From Chloroflexota bacterium (lineage in GTDB: Bacteria > Chloroflexota > Chloroflexia > Thermomicrobiales > JADLAZ01), in the NCBI GenBank assembly GCA_020849725.1, contig JADLAZ010000013.1, forward strand, positions 26,447 to 90,446: 64,000 nucleotides of DNA. Reading direction: 5' to 3'. The notes beneath the pieces were generated by a model. The model saw only the letters and a program-made list of their open reading frames with translations. It ran no database searches and had not been told where the DNA came from. The translations under genes were made by a program, and so were the position numbers. Below are positions 17,477 through 26,279 of this stretch, one piece after another. Each line of letters begins with the position of its first letter. Position 1 is the stretch's first letter.

Positions 17477-19087
17477 CTACCCGGCAGGCACATACCGGCG
17501 CAGTTCGATGTTGTAGAGTGTCTGGTGTTCGTCCAGGCGCCAGCGCGCATCAAACGCGCGCTGCACCATCCCGGTGGGGTCGTTGAATTCCTCATGACTG
17601 AGCACGAGCCAGACCGGGCCATCGTGGTTGAGCAGCGGCTCCATCGCCGCGATATCGGCCGGCGTCACCGGCACTTCCAGGGCGCCGGTTGGCTGGTCGG
17701 CGTCGTGGGGGATGCCGTGCATCGGCAGCGTGTGGCCCAGGCGCGAGAAGTAGTAGGTGAAGGGCCACTCGCCCGGCGCGGAGTGGAAGATGAGCACGTC
17801 CCCGGCTCCGGCGTGCTGCGCCACCAGGCGCGCGGCCTCGTCCCATGGCTCCTTGGGCGCGTTGCGATACAGGTTCTGCAGCGACAGCGCCGTCCAGCCG
17901 ACAACCCACAGCAGCCCCAGGCTCGCGAGCGCCAGCGGCCAGCCCCGTGCCAGCCACGCGCGCCCGGCGCCGACCTGGCCATCGCCGTCGCCGGCTGCCA
18001 GCCGCCGCCAGCCAAGCCGCGCCAGCTCGACCAGGCCGGCGGCGACCAGCAACAGGTAGAAGGGCGTCACCAGGATGAGCGTGCGCGCCAGGAAGAGCGG
18101 CCGGAAGCTGCCAACCACGTAGGCCAGCGCCACCGGCAGGAGCGCCAGCGCCACCGGCAGCAGCCAGGCCAGCCGGCCCTGCCGGCGCAGCGCCAGACCG
18201 CCGGCGATCGCCAGCGCCAGAAAGCCGATGACGACCAGGCCCGGCCGGTCGCCCGGCAGCCGCCAGTAGGGCGCGTGATAGGCGCTGAACTCCCAGAGGG
18301 CCTTCTCCAAGGTCTCCGGTGTCGCCGGCGGGATCCAGAAGCGCCGGTAGGTCTGACTCTGGATCAGAAAGGCGGGCGCCCAGGGCAGCAACGTCAGCCC
18401 AGCGACGGGCACGGCCGTCCACAGCCAGCGGCGCGCGCCGGTGGCCGGCTGACCGGGCCAGGCGAGCGCCAGCACCACCACCGCCTGCGCCGCCAGCGTG
18501 AACAGCGCCAGATAGTGGACCCACAGCATCGCCCCGGTCGCGCCGACATAGATCAGCCAGCGGCCCCAGCCTGGCCGCTGCAGCAGCCGCACCAGCGCCA
18601 GCGTCGAGGCCAGCCCGGTCAGCGCCAGCAGCGCGTACATGCGCGTCTCCTGGGCGTACCAGATGTGGAAGGGTGACAGCGCCAGCAGGCCGGTGGCCAG
18701 CAGCGCGGTGGCGCGGTCGGTGAGGGCGCGGCCGAGCGCGTACAGCAGCGGCAGGCACAGCGCGCTGGCCAGCGCCGACAGGGCGCGCACGGCAAAGACG
18801 CCGTCGCCGAACAGGCTCATCCAGCCGTGCAGCGCCAGGTAGTACAGCGGCGGCGGCGTATCGCGCATGATGGTGAGGCGGATCAGCTCCGGCAGCGGCG
18901 GGCTGGCGAAGTAGAGGCTGGCCGCTTCGTCGTACCAGAGACTCTTGGCGTCGAGCCAGAGGAAGCGCAAGCCCAGCCCCAGCAGCAGGACGGTCACCAG
19001 CGCCACCCCGGCGAGCGCCGGCGTGAGCCACCAGGCGACGGTGCGGCGGCGGCTGAGCGAGATGACATCCACGGCAGGCACACTCAT
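17477..19087 (-). CDS. GT-C membrane glycosyltransferase (ArnT/PMT-like)
   Basis: 536 residues, multi-spanning. The loop motif LWYDEAASLYF sits near residue 50, then DTPPPLYYLALHGWMSLFGD, and LSPFHIWYAQETRMYALLAL near residue 145. The C-terminal periplasmic domain has a redox-free fold with DVLIFHSAPGEWPFTYYFSR. It is probably a polyprenyl-phosphate-sugar-dependent transferase. The start is ATG at 19087 with GGGAGGG. Its ATG overlaps the stop of the upstream GT-C gene in an ATGA quartet, so the two are translationally coupled. Confidence 0.88.
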   Translation of the reverse strand: MSVPAVDVISLSRRRTVAWWLTPALAGVALVTVLLLGLGLRFLWLDAKSLWYDEAASLYFASPPLPELIRLTIMRDTPPPLYYLALHGWMSLFGDGVFAVRALSALASALCLPLLYALGRALTDRATALLATGLLALSPFHIWYAQETRMYALLALTGLASTLALVRLLQRPGWGRWLIYVGATGAMLWVHYLALFTLAAQAVVVLALAWPGQPATGARRWLWTAVPVAGLTLLPWAPAFLIQSQTYRRFWIPPATPETLEKALWEFSAYHAPYWRLPGDRPGLVVIGFLALAIAGGLALRRQGRLAWLLPVALALLPVALAYVVGSFRPLFLARTLILVTPFYLLLVAAGLVELARLGWRRLAAGDGDGQVGAGRAWLARGWPLALASLGLLWVVGWTALSLQNLYRNAPKEPWDEAARLVAQHAGAGDVLIFHSAPGEWPFTYYFSRLGHTLPMHGIPHDADQPTGALEVPVTPADIAAMEPLLNHDGPVWLVLSHEEFNDPTGMVQRAFDARWRLDEHQTLYNIELRRYVPAG

Positions 19088-20673
19088 TGGGTTCCCTCCC
19101 GCAGTGTGTACAGACGCATGGTCAGCCCACGCGCATGCTCGTGGTCGATCAGTTGGCCCTGGGCCGCCAGGTCGTCGGCCAGGCGCCCATCGATCGTGTC
19201 GTGGGCGCTGCTGATGATGAGCCAGTAGCGCTGGTGGCCGGCCAGGGCCGCCGCTGGCGTCGGATACTCGCCGAAGCGCGGGTGGACCGCCCAATCGTCA
19301 TGCGGGTAGCCGCGCGGGACGCCGGCGCCGCCCAGCCGCTGGTAGTAGTAGACGAACGGTCCCTCGATGTAGGGCGGCACAAAGATGATCAAGTCGTCTC
19401 GCTCGGCGCGGGCGGCCAGGCGTGCGGCGGCGGTGCGCCAGTCCTCGCGGTCCGGCCGCGCCAGCGTGTCGGCCAGCGTGATGAGGTTGAGCGTCACCAG
19501 CGCCGTCACCAGGCCAGCGGCGGCCCAGCGCCGCCAGTCGCCGGCGCCGACGGCCAGCGCCAGCCCGCGCGCCACCACCAGCAGCAGCGGCGGGCTGGCG
19601 ATGATCAGGTTGCGGGTCAGGAAGATCGACGAGCCGGGTCGGAAGATCGCCGACATCCCCGGCACGGCCACATAGGGCTGGCTGATCAGGAACGCCAGGC
19701 CGATCGGCACGCAGACCAGGCACCCCAGCAGCACGTAGGCGCCCACCCGGCTCCGGCTCTCCTGGAACAGCATGGCGCTGCCCAGCGCCAGACAGGCGGC
19801 CAGCAGCCCCAGCGCCGTCAGTTGCAGCATCAGCCCGCTACTCTGGCTGACGAAGGCAGCCAGTGTCAGCGCCACCTGCTGCACCGTCGCCGGCACGATC
19901 CAGGTGTTGTTGCTGCCGCTGACGCGCACCTGCTGCAGGAAGGTCGGCATCCAGGGCAGCCACAGCCCGACCGCCAGGGCCTGGCTGAGCGTCCACGGCC
20001 AGAACCGGCCCCGCTGCCAGAGCGCCCTGACCAGCAGCAGCGCCGCCGCGTTCAGCGCCAGCGTGTACCAGATGGCAGCCGTGTTCGACCACAGCGCCGC
20101 CGCCTGGCAGATGACCAGGCCGGCCCAGTCGAGCCGACGGCCGGTGCGCACCGCGCGCGCGGCGAACAGTGTCGCTGCCAGCGTCAGCATCGCCACCAGC
20201 GCGTACATGCGCGCTTCCTGGGCGTGCCAGATGTGCAGCGGCGACACCGCCAGCAGCAGCGCCGCCACCAGCCCGGTCGGCCGGTCGAACAGCTCCCGGC
20301 CGAGTGCGTACAGCAGCGGGATGGCGATGATGCCGGCCACCGCCGACGGCAGCCGCAGCAGCCACTCGCTGCCGCCAAGCGCGATCATCGGCTGCAGCAG
20401 CAGGTAGTGCAGCGGTGGATGCGTGTCATGCGCGGCCAGGTAGGCGAGGAGATCGCCCAGCGACCGATCGGCGATCCAGTAGCTCAGCCCCTCATCCAGC
20501 CACAGGCTCAGCGCACCCAGTGTCGCCAGCCGCAGCAGCGCGCCCAGGCTCACGATGACCCACAGCGCTGCGGCCTGGTGCGCGTCGAGCCAGGCCCAGG
20601 CGGCCGTGGTCGTGGCCTGGACGCCGGCCGGCGAGAGTCGCATTTGCACTTTAGCGGAGGCGCGCGTGTTCAC
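19084..20673 (-). CDS. GT-C membrane glycosyltransferase (ArnT/PMT-like)
   Basis: 529 residues, multi-spanning. It has SLWLDEGLSYWIADRSLGDL, DTHPPLHYLLLQPMIALGGS and VSPLHIWHAQEARMYALVAM, the same three signatures as the genes at 11759-13342 and 17477-19087, plus a C-terminal soluble domain (DLIIFVPPYIEGPFVYYYQR). The start chosen is GTG at 20673, where AGGTGA lies 5 nt upstream; it overlaps the end of the GT-B gene by 23 nt. ATG at 20643 is the alternative but lacks a ribosome site. Its stop overlaps the next gene by 4 nt. Confidence 0.87.
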   Translation of the reverse strand: MNTRASAKVQMRLSPAGVQATTTAAWAWLDAHQAAALWVIVSLGALLRLATLGALSLWLDEGLSYWIADRSLGDLLAYLAAHDTHPPLHYLLLQPMIALGGSEWLLRLPSAVAGIIAIPLLYALGRELFDRPTGLVAALLLAVSPLHIWHAQEARMYALVAMLTLAATLFAARAVRTGRRLDWAGLVICQAAALWSNTAAIWYTLALNAAALLLVRALWQRGRFWPWTLSQALAVGLWLPWMPTFLQQVRVSGSNNTWIVPATVQQVALTLAAFVSQSSGLMLQLTALGLLAACLALGSAMLFQESRSRVGAYVLLGCLVCVPIGLAFLISQPYVAVPGMSAIFRPGSSIFLTRNLIIASPPLLLVVARGLALAVGAGDWRRWAAAGLVTALVTLNLITLADTLARPDREDWRTAAARLAARAERDDLIIFVPPYIEGPFVYYYQRLGGAGVPRGYPHDDWAVHPRFGEYPTPAAALAGHQRYWLIISSAHDTIDGRLADDLAAQGQLIDHEHARGLTMRLYTLREGTQ

Positions 20674-21853
20674 CGATCACCTGCTCGCTTGCGCTGGCAT
20701 CCATCGGCTCCCAGCGCCGGAAGATTGGGTCCATGATCGTCGCCATCCGTTCCCAGGTGTACTCGCGCAGCGCCGTCGCCCGCGCTGCCGCGCCGAGGCG
20801 CTCCCGCAGCGCGGCGTCGGCCGCCAGCATGTCGATCGCCCCGACCAGGCCATCAACATCGTTCGGCGCGACGACCAGCCCGCACCCCTCCAGCACCTGG
20901 GGGATATCGGAGACGCGCGTCGAGATGACCGGTTTGCCCATGGCCAGCGCCTCAAACAACTTGTTCGGCAGTTGCCCGGCCGAGTACGGGCCGAGCCGCT
21001 GCGGCAGCACCACCAGATCGGCCATGCTCAGGAAGCGTGGCACCTCATCGTACGGCTGCGCGCCGAGATAGATCACCTTCGGGTTGCGGCGCAGCTCCTC
21101 GATGTAGGTCGGGTTGCCGCCGGCGCCGACGATGACCAGCCGCACGCTCGGGTCGGCCGCGCGCTCGAGCGCGGCGACAACCTCGCTCAGCCCCTTGTGC
21201 GGGTAGGCGTCGCCGATGAAGGTCATCACTTTGAAGTCGCACAGCCCCCACTCCTGCCGCAGCGCCTCCCGGTCGAAGCGAGCCGGGTCGAAGCTGTCCA
21301 CGTCGACGCCCTGCGGCAAGATCGTGCCGCCGTAGCGCTGCTGGAAGAAGCTCGACACGACCGTCACGCCGTCGGCCAGGCCGACCATCTTGTCGAGCGC
21401 GTAGGTGTAGGCGTAGCAGTCCGGCTGGCGCAGCCGCGGCAGCGAGTAGGCCATGTTCTTGAGCATGTACTTGCTGTTCGGGTAGCGCATGTAGATCTCC
21501 CAGTCGTCGATGTCGAGGACGACCGGCAGACCCTTCTGCCGCCTGGCCCACAGCGCCAGCCCGTAGCTGGTCGGCACCGGCTTGATCGCCATGATCACGT
21601 CGCCGGTGATGCGCTCCAGCACCTCGGCCGCCGTCTTCCGGAAGGCCGGCAGCGGCCGGTTGGTGACCAGGTGGTACGGGCAGGGGAAGTCGTACATCTG
21701 GATCGGGTAGGGATGATTCGGCACCGGCGTCACGGTGCGGATCACCTCGACGTCGTAGCGCAGCATGAGCGCGCGCGCGATGATGTAGGTGCGCGACAGT
21801 ACCGGCCGCATCGAGTCGGGCGCGATCACCGTGACTTTGAGCCGTCGTGCCAT
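20651..21853 (-). CDS. Glycosyltransferase, GT-B fold (family 4-like)
   Basis: 400 residues, cytoplasmic. The C-terminal nucleotide-sugar domain has the family-4 pattern: FKVMTFIGDAYPHKGLSEVV, VRLVIVGAGGNPTYIEELRR, SMADLVVLPQR, and the EX7E-like region LPNKLFEALAMGKPVISTRV. It would transfer a sugar from an activated nucleotide sugar to a growing lipid-linked glycan; the sugar is unknown. The start is ATG at 21853 with GGAGA; the longer reading to 21898 passes through the ATGAGTGATGAG repeat and is rejected. It overlaps the next GT-C gene by 23 nt. Confidence 0.9.
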   Translation of the reverse strand: MARRLKVTVIAPDSMRPVLSRTYIIARALMLRYDVEVIRTVTPVPNHPYPIQMYDFPCPYHLVTNRPLPAFRKTAAEVLERITGDVIMAIKPVPTSYGLALWARRQKGLPVVLDIDDWEIYMRYPNSKYMLKNMAYSLPRLRQPDCYAYTYALDKMVGLADGVTVVSSFFQQRYGGTILPQGVDVDSFDPARFDREALRQEWGLCDFKVMTFIGDAYPHKGLSEVVAALERAADPSVRLVIVGAGGNPTYIEELRRNPKVIYLGAQPYDEVPRFLSMADLVVLPQRLGPYSAGQLPNKLFEALAMGKPVISTRVSDIPQVLEGCGLVVAPNDVDGLVGAIDMLAADAALRERLGAAARATALREYTWERMATIMDPIFRRWEPMDASASEQVIGEHARLR

Positions 21854-21871
21854 GGGGTCTCCGTGGGGAGT

Positions 21872-22010
21872 GATGAGTGATGAGTGATGGGCCCTCACCC
21901 TAACCCTCTCCCGTGCGCGGGAGAGGGGACCGGCCGCGGTGGTCAGGCGCCGTCTGTTCTCTCTCCCTCTGGGAGAGGGTTAGGGTGAGGGTCCCACTGG
22001 CCCACTGGCC
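21872..22010. repeat. Nested intergenic repeat with perfect 21-bp inverted arms
   Basis: The spacer between the dehydratase and the GT-B gene. A perfect 21-bp inverted repeat lies at 21892-21912 and 21971-21991; each arm reads CCCTCACCCTAACCCTCTCC plus one base on one strand. Outside it are tandem GTGATGA units on the left (21870-21889) and CCCACTGG units on the right (21993-22010), next to the stop codon of the dehydratase gene. A related CCCTAACCCTCTCC sequence recurs at about 31011-31043. Confidence 0.88.
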
Positions 22011-22013
22011 CAC

Positions 22014-23024
22014 TCATCGCACGAGCGCGAGTGCCGGCAGCGGTGCGCCGGCGAGATAGGCGGTGTACCAGGCGAGCGTCTCGCCCAGCCCTTCCTCCAG
22101 GGTGTAGCCGGAGCGCCAGCCGAGGTCACGCTCGGCCCGGCGGCTGTCGAGGAACTGCGCCTTGATCTCCTGGCTCGGCTTGCCCTTGCCCTGGATATCC
22201 GGTGTGATGTGCCGCTTGCCGGACAGCGCGACGATTGTGGTCACCAACTCTAGCACACTGATCGGTCGGCCGGTGCCGAAGTTGAAGGCCTCACCGTACA
22301 ACTCGCTCCGGCCGGCGATCTGCTCGCCCAGCGTCAGGTACGAGTCGACGCAGTCACGCACGTAGAAGTAGTCGCGCACCAGCGTGCCATCGCTGCGCAG
22401 CACCGGGCTGCGGTCCTCGATCACCGCCTTCATCGTCTCGGGGATGATGCGGCTCCAGTTCAGGTCGCCGCCGCCGTAGATGTTGCCGCAGCGGGTGATG
22501 GCGACCGGCAGCCCGTAGCTCCTGCCATAGGAGCGGGCGATGATGTCGGTGCAGACCTTGGAGGCGTCATAGGGATGGATGCCGTTGAGTGGCTGGTCCT
22601 CGGTGTAGGGCAGCACCGGCTGATCGCCGTAGGCCTTGTCCGATGACGCCACGACGACCCGCTTGATCAATGGGCTGAGCCGGCAGGCCTCCAGCAGTTG
22701 CCAGGTGCCGCGGATGTTGGCCTCGAAGGTCGACAGCGGCGACCGGTTGGCGACGGCGACGATCGCCTGCGCCGCCAGGTGGAAGACGCTGTCGATGTCG
22801 AACTCGGTCAGGATGCGCTGCAGCAGGGCGTAGTCGAGCAGGTCGCCCCGCACCTGCGTCACCCGATCGGTCAGCCCCGGATGCAGCGCCAGCCCGGCCT
22901 TTGGCGTCAGATCGCGCACCAGCACGACGACGTTGGCGCCCTGCTCGACCAGCTCACGCGCCAGCCAGCTCCCGACAAAGCCATTCGCGCCGGTGATGAA
23001 GACGTTGCGGCCAGACCAGGTCAT
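22014..23024 (-). CDS. rfbG: CDP-glucose 4,6-dehydratase-like SDR enzyme
   Basis: 336 residues, an extended short-chain dehydrogenase. It has NAD-binding VFITGANGFVGSWLARELVE at the N-terminus. The catalytic region holds SSDKAYGD and YDASK (Tyr-X3-Lys), followed by RCGNIYGGGDLNWSRIIPET, a pattern characteristic of CDP-glucose 4,6-dehydratases. It converts CDP-D-glucose to CDP-4-keto-6-deoxy-D-glucose. The assignment is supported by the cytidylyltransferase gene immediately upstream at 23273-24061. The start is ATG at 23024 with GAGGAGAG. Other NDP-sugar dehydratases are possible but less likely. No further CDP-deoxyhexose enzymes (E1/E3 type) lie in the window. Confidence 0.85.
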   Translation of the reverse strand: MTWSGRNVFITGANGFVGSWLARELVEQGANVVVLVRDLTPKAGLALHPGLTDRVTQVRGDLLDYALLQRILTEFDIDSVFHLAAQAIVAVANRSPLSTFEANIRGTWQLLEACRLSPLIKRVVVASSDKAYGDQPVLPYTEDQPLNGIHPYDASKVCTDIIARSYGRSYGLPVAITRCGNIYGGGDLNWSRIIPETMKAVIEDRSPVLRSDGTLVRDYFYVRDCVDSYLTLGEQIAGRSELYGEAFNFGTGRPISVLELVTTIVALSGKRHITPDIQGKGKPSQEIKAQFLDSRRAERDLGWRSGYTLEEGLGETLAWYTAYLAGAPLPALALVR

Positions 23025-23035
23025 GTTCTCTCCTC

Positions 23036-23275
23036 GTGGGGGTCGGGGGTCGGGGGTTGGGGGTCGGGGGTTGGGGGTTGGGGAAGGTGGTTGGTAGGGA
23101 GAGGAGTCAACCCCCCTTATCAGGGGGGGAATCAGGTAGCGGCGCGTCGGCCCATTCCCCCTGACAAGGGAGGTTAGGGAGGTCTAACGCCCTTGCCTCA
23201 CCACCGGCGTTCCAGTCTGTCATCAGTGTTCGCCCGTGCCCTCCCCGGCCCCTGACCCCTGACCCCTGACCCCTA
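23036..23275. repeat. Bracketed intergenic repeat between rfbF and rfbG
   Basis: G-tract arm 23036-23084 (units GGGGGTC/GGGGGTT) abuts the dehydratase leader, and the inverted C-tract arm 23243-23275 (units CCCCTGA) runs up to and over the stop of the cytidylyltransferase gene. Nested inside is an imperfect inverted repeat, AACCCCCCTTATCAGGGG at 23109 onward and its counterpart CCCTGACAAGGGAGGTT ending at 23175. The segments GGGGAAGGTGG-TTGGTAG (23080-23097) and GCGTTCCAGTCTGTCATCAG (about 23207-23226) recur almost exactly at 36032-36094. Confidence 0.85.
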
Positions 23276-24061
23276 CTGCGTCCACACTTTCCAGCGCGCG
23301 CCGGCGCCGTTGGAGCGCCAGAGCGCGTTGAGCGTCTGCATCTCCTTGAACGTGTTCATGCTGGCCCAGAAGCCCTGGTGGCGGTAGGCCATGATCTGGC
23401 CGTCGCCGGCCAGCCGCTGGAACGGCTGCTCCTCCAGCACCTCGTTGTCGCCCAGGTAGTCGAAGACGCGCCGGTCGAACACGAAGCAGCCACCGTTGAT
23501 CCAGTGGTCGAGGCGTGGCTTCTCGCGGAAGCGCGTGATCTGGCCGTCGTCGGCCAGGTCCAGCACGCCGTAGGGCGACACCGGCTGGACAGCGGTGAGC
23601 GTGGCGACGCGGCCGTGGCGCCGGTGGAAGGCGACGACATCATCGACCGGGATGTCCCACAGGTCGTCGCCATAGGAGACGCAGAAGGTGTCGCTGTCGA
23701 TGTAGCGCTCGACGGCTTTCAGTCGGCCGGCGGTGTTCGTCTCCTGGCCGGTGTCGGCAAAGGTGATGCGCCAGTGCTCCTGGCCGTTGTCGGGATAGAC
23801 GATGCGCTCCGGCTCCGGCACGCCCATGCGCAGAACGAAGTCCTTGTAGCGCCAGCCTTCGTTCTCGACGAAGTACTCCTTGATCTTCTCGCCCTTGTAG
23901 CCGAGGCAGAGCACGAAGTCGTCCTGCCCGTAGTGGGTGTAGATCTTCATCACGTGCCAGAGGATCGGCCGGCCGCCGATCTCGATCATCGGCTTGGGGA
24001 TGGCCTCGGTCATCTCCCGCAGCCGCTCGCCCTTGCCACCGCACAGGATGACGGTCTTCAT
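23273..24061 (-). CDS. rfbF: Glucose-1-phosphate cytidylyltransferase
   Basis: 262 residues, close to the usual 257. It is a nucleotidyltransferase with the N-terminal KTVILCGGKGERLREMTEAI and PKPMIEIGGRPILWHVMKIY, then VSYGDDLWDIPVDDVVAFH, and the C-terminal NGGCFVFDRRVFDYLGDN typical of RfbF. It makes CDP-glucose from glucose-1-phosphate and CTP, feeding the dehydratase next door. The start is ATG at 24061 and overlaps the stop of the GT2 gene in an ATGA quartet; the long frame upstream is a shadow of that gene. Confidence 0.93.
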   Translation of the reverse strand: MKTVILCGGKGERLREMTEAIPKPMIEIGGRPILWHVMKIYTHYGQDDFVLCLGYKGEKIKEYFVENEGWRYKDFVLRMGVPEPERIVYPDNGQEHWRITFADTGQETNTAGRLKAVERYIDSDTFCVSYGDDLWDIPVDDVVAFHRRHGRVATLTAVQPVSPYGVLDLADDGQITRFREKPRLDHWINGGCFVFDRRVFDYLGDNEVLEEQPFQRLAGDGQIMAYRHQGFWASMNTFKEMQTLNALWRSNGAGARWKVWTQ

Positions 24062-24990
24062 CGCTCGGTCCTCTCCGGGGTCAGCAGCGCCGGGCCGGCC
24101 GGCCGGCGGCCGAAGGTCGTCCAGGCGCGGCGGATGCCACTCAGCGAGCCGCGCAGGTTCTGCCAGCTTAGGATGACGCTCTCCTTGCTGCCCTTCAGCA
24201 CACCGCGGATCGCCAGCAGCGGCGCCTCGTCCAGGAAGCGCACCGTCAGCAGGCGCAGCGCGAACAGGTCGCCGTCCTCGCGGACGTGCTTGGTCAGCAT
24301 CGCCGCGCCGCCGAAGGCGTACTCCCAGCGTCGCTGGCGAGCCTCCTCGCGGCTGCGCCACTGGTCGTGGTAGACGATGGCGTCGGGCGTGTAGACGATG
24401 GTCTTGCCGGCCTTGAGGATGCTGTAGACCAGGTCCAGGTCCTCGGCGGTGCGCAGCGGCGAGCCGGGACCGAGCCGGATATCGTAGCCAGCGACATCGC
24501 GGAAGAGCGCGCGCCGGAAGCCGATGTTGACACTGATGCCGACCTTCCACGGTGCGGCCTTGCCCTTGAACACGCGCCGCCCATCGCCACTATTGACCGC
24601 CACCAGCAACTTCCTGGTGAAGTCGCCATAGGGCAGGCAGCGGCCACACACGGCGTCGGGTTGGTCGGCGGCCGTCAGCGTCGCCAGCATCGTCGCGATC
24701 CACTCGCGGTGAGCCAGGCAGTCGTCGTCGGTCGTCAGGATGAAGTCCGTCCCGGCGGCCTGCATGCCGATGTTGCGGGCGCTGGACAGGCCCCTGGTCT
24801 CTTGCTTGATGTAGCGCAGGCCCGGCTGCTCGGCGGCCATCGCCTCGACGACGGCGCGCGTCTCCGGCTGCTTGCTGCCGTCGACGACGATGACCTCGTC
24901 GGGCCGGACTGTGTTGTCATACAGGCTGGCCAGACAGCGAGCCAGTTGGTCGGCGCGATCCATCGTGCCAATGACGACCGCGACACTCAT
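24058..24990 (-). CDS. Family 2 glycosyltransferase
   Basis: 310 residues, GT-A fold. It begins SVAVVIGTMDRADQLARCLA, with the donor-binding VIVVDGSK, and the DxD-type motif appears as LTTDDDCLAH (about residues 89-98). Then comes the acceptor/ED region TAEDLDLVYSILKAGKTIVY. It is cytoplasmic or loosely membrane-associated; no clear membrane helix. It adds one sugar from a nucleotide sugar in the surface-glycan pathway. The start is ATG at 24990. The 3' end is coupled to rfbF by a 4-nt overlap, so the CDP-sugar may be its donor; that link is inference. Confidence 0.9.
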   Translation of the reverse strand: MSVAVVIGTMDRADQLARCLASLYDNTVRPDEVIVVDGSKQPETRAVVEAMAAEQPGLRYIKQETRGLSSARNIGMQAAGTDFILTTDDDCLAHREWIATMLATLTAADQPDAVCGRCLPYGDFTRKLLVAVNSGDGRRVFKGKAAPWKVGISVNIGFRRALFRDVAGYDIRLGPGSPLRTAEDLDLVYSILKAGKTIVYTPDAIVYHDQWRSREEARQRRWEYAFGGAAMLTKHVREDGDLFALRLLTVRFLDEAPLLAIRGVLKGSKESVILSWQNLRGSLSGIRRAWTTFGRRPAGPALLTPERTER

Positions 24991-25294
24991 GACGGCATCG
25001 TCCCTTCGTTACTGACGGCGTAGCAGGCGGGAACCGGCCCAGCCCTGTCGCGCCGCTGCGCGGTGGCGCGACAACAGGCCGGATTGATCCTTAGTACGGC
25101 CGAATCCGCGATCTCCTCACAGGCGCGGCACAAAGACAACGTTGGTGGCCTATTTGGCGAGCGTGTCATGCGCTAGATTGTCTGCTGGCTGGGCCGGCAC
25201 CGGGGGGCGGAGCGGAGGGCGATCAGGGCCGGCGATCGGGGCCGGCGATCGGGGCCGGCGGCCTCCTGCCCCGCTGGCCGTCGCCCCCGCCGCC
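24991..25294. other. Spacer with hairpin and 13-nt tandem repeat
   Basis: 304 bases without a gene. It holds a 9-bp-stem hairpin at 25046-25073 (TGTCGCGCC paired with GGCGCGACA) with no U-run, and three tandem copies of GATCRGGGCCGGC at 25221-25259, just downstream of the stop of the GT2 gene at 25295. The hairpin could attenuate transcription between the two GT2 genes. Confidence 0.6.
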
Positions 25295-26242
25295 TCACAG
25301 GTAGAGCCGGCGGAACTCCAGCGACGCGCGCAGCCGGCCGAGCTTGAGGCCGAAGCGATACAGCCAGTCGAGCTGGCGCTGCTCCCAGTCGTCGTGGGCG
25401 AGCGCGCCACGGCGGGCCTGCAGCCAGTACCAGGGCAGCAGCCCGCCCTGCTTCAGCAGCCCCTTGTACTCGGCTAGCCGCCGGCGCACCTCGCCGCGCC
25501 GCATCGGCACGCCGTGCCGCACCATGACGAAGACGGCGCCGTAGCCCCACTTGCGGGCCTGGACGAAGAAGCTGCGCGAGTCCGACCGGAACTTGTGGTA
25601 GACCAGCGCCTCGGGATGAAACACCAGCCGCCAGGTCGATCGCTCCTGCATGCGCCAGGAGAAGTCGACATCCTCGCCGCAGATCATGGTCGCGTCGAAC
25701 AGGCCAATCTGGTCGAAGACGACGCGGCGGAAGGCACAGTTGGGCGTCGGTGTGTAGGGCAGGTAGTGATGGCTCATGCCCACCGCCTGGCTCAGCACCC
25801 GCTTCTCCAGGCAGTAGCGCTCGACCGGCGACTCGGGCGGCGCGCCCTCGACCTCGCCGGCCACGCCGCCGATGGTCGGGTCGGCCATGAGCGGCGCGAC
25901 GAGCGCCATGAGCCAGCCGGGCGTGACAATGCAGTCGCTGTCGGTGAAGGCCAGCAGCTCGCTGGCGGTGGCGCGGATGCCGGCGTTGCGCGCCGCGGCT
26001 GGCCCACGGGTCTGCCGCTCGTGGATCAGGCGCAGGCGATGGCCATCGGCGACCATGATCTGGCGCTCGAGGAACGCGATCGTGCCGTCGCTCGAGCCGT
26101 TGTCGACCAGCGTGATGCTCAGCCGGTCGGCGGGGTAATCCAGCCGTCGCAACGACTCCACCAGCGGCCCGATCGTGGTCATCGCATTGTAGATCGGCAC
26201 GACCACCGCCACCGTCGGCCACGGATCAGGCATGGCGCTCAA
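25295..26242 (-). CDS. Family 2 glycosyltransferase
   Basis: 315 residues, GT-A fold. It has VAVVVPIYNAMTTIGPLVES at the N-terminus, ITLVDNGSSDGTIAFLE, the DxD-equivalent AFTDSDCIVTPGWL, and GEDVDFSWRMQERSTW for acceptor/catalytic residues. The C-terminal 70 residues are basic and aromatic. The start is uncertain: TTG at 26242 has GAGGAG at ideal spacing, and ATG at 26233 is 9 nt further in with a poor site, so I favour TTG. It lies 37 nt after the flippase gene. Confidence 0.88.
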   Translation of the reverse strand: MSAMPDPWPTVAVVVPIYNAMTTIGPLVESLRRLDYPADRLSITLVDNGSSDGTIAFLERQIMVADGHRLRLIHERQTRGPAAARNAGIRATASELLAFTDSDCIVTPGWLMALVAPLMADPTIGGVAGEVEGAPPESPVERYCLEKRVLSQAVGMSHHYLPYTPTPNCAFRRVVFDQIGLFDATMICGEDVDFSWRMQERSTWRLVFHPEALVYHKFRSDSRSFFVQARKWGYGAVFVMVRHGVPMRRGEVRRRLAEYKGLLKQGGLLPWYWLQARRGALAHDDWEQRQLDWLYRFGLKLGRLRASLEFRRLYL

Positions 26243-26279
26243 CCCAACTCCTCACCACGCAGCGCTCCGTCCTCGCCAC

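Noticed and set aside
15851..18676. 941-codon plus-strand frame
   Set aside because: Antisense to the GT-C genes; low-complexity Arg/Gln/His content typical of a GC-rich shadow frame.
23036..23084. G-rich tandem repeats as telomere or replication origin
   Set aside because: They occur in short runs at many spacers and are paired with inverted C-rich arms; no dnaA gene, DnaA boxes or AT-rich unwinding element are present.
24062..24550. N-terminal extension of the cytidylyltransferase
   Set aside because: The extra frame is the out-of-frame copy of the GT2 gene; the ATGA overlap gives a natural start at 24061.
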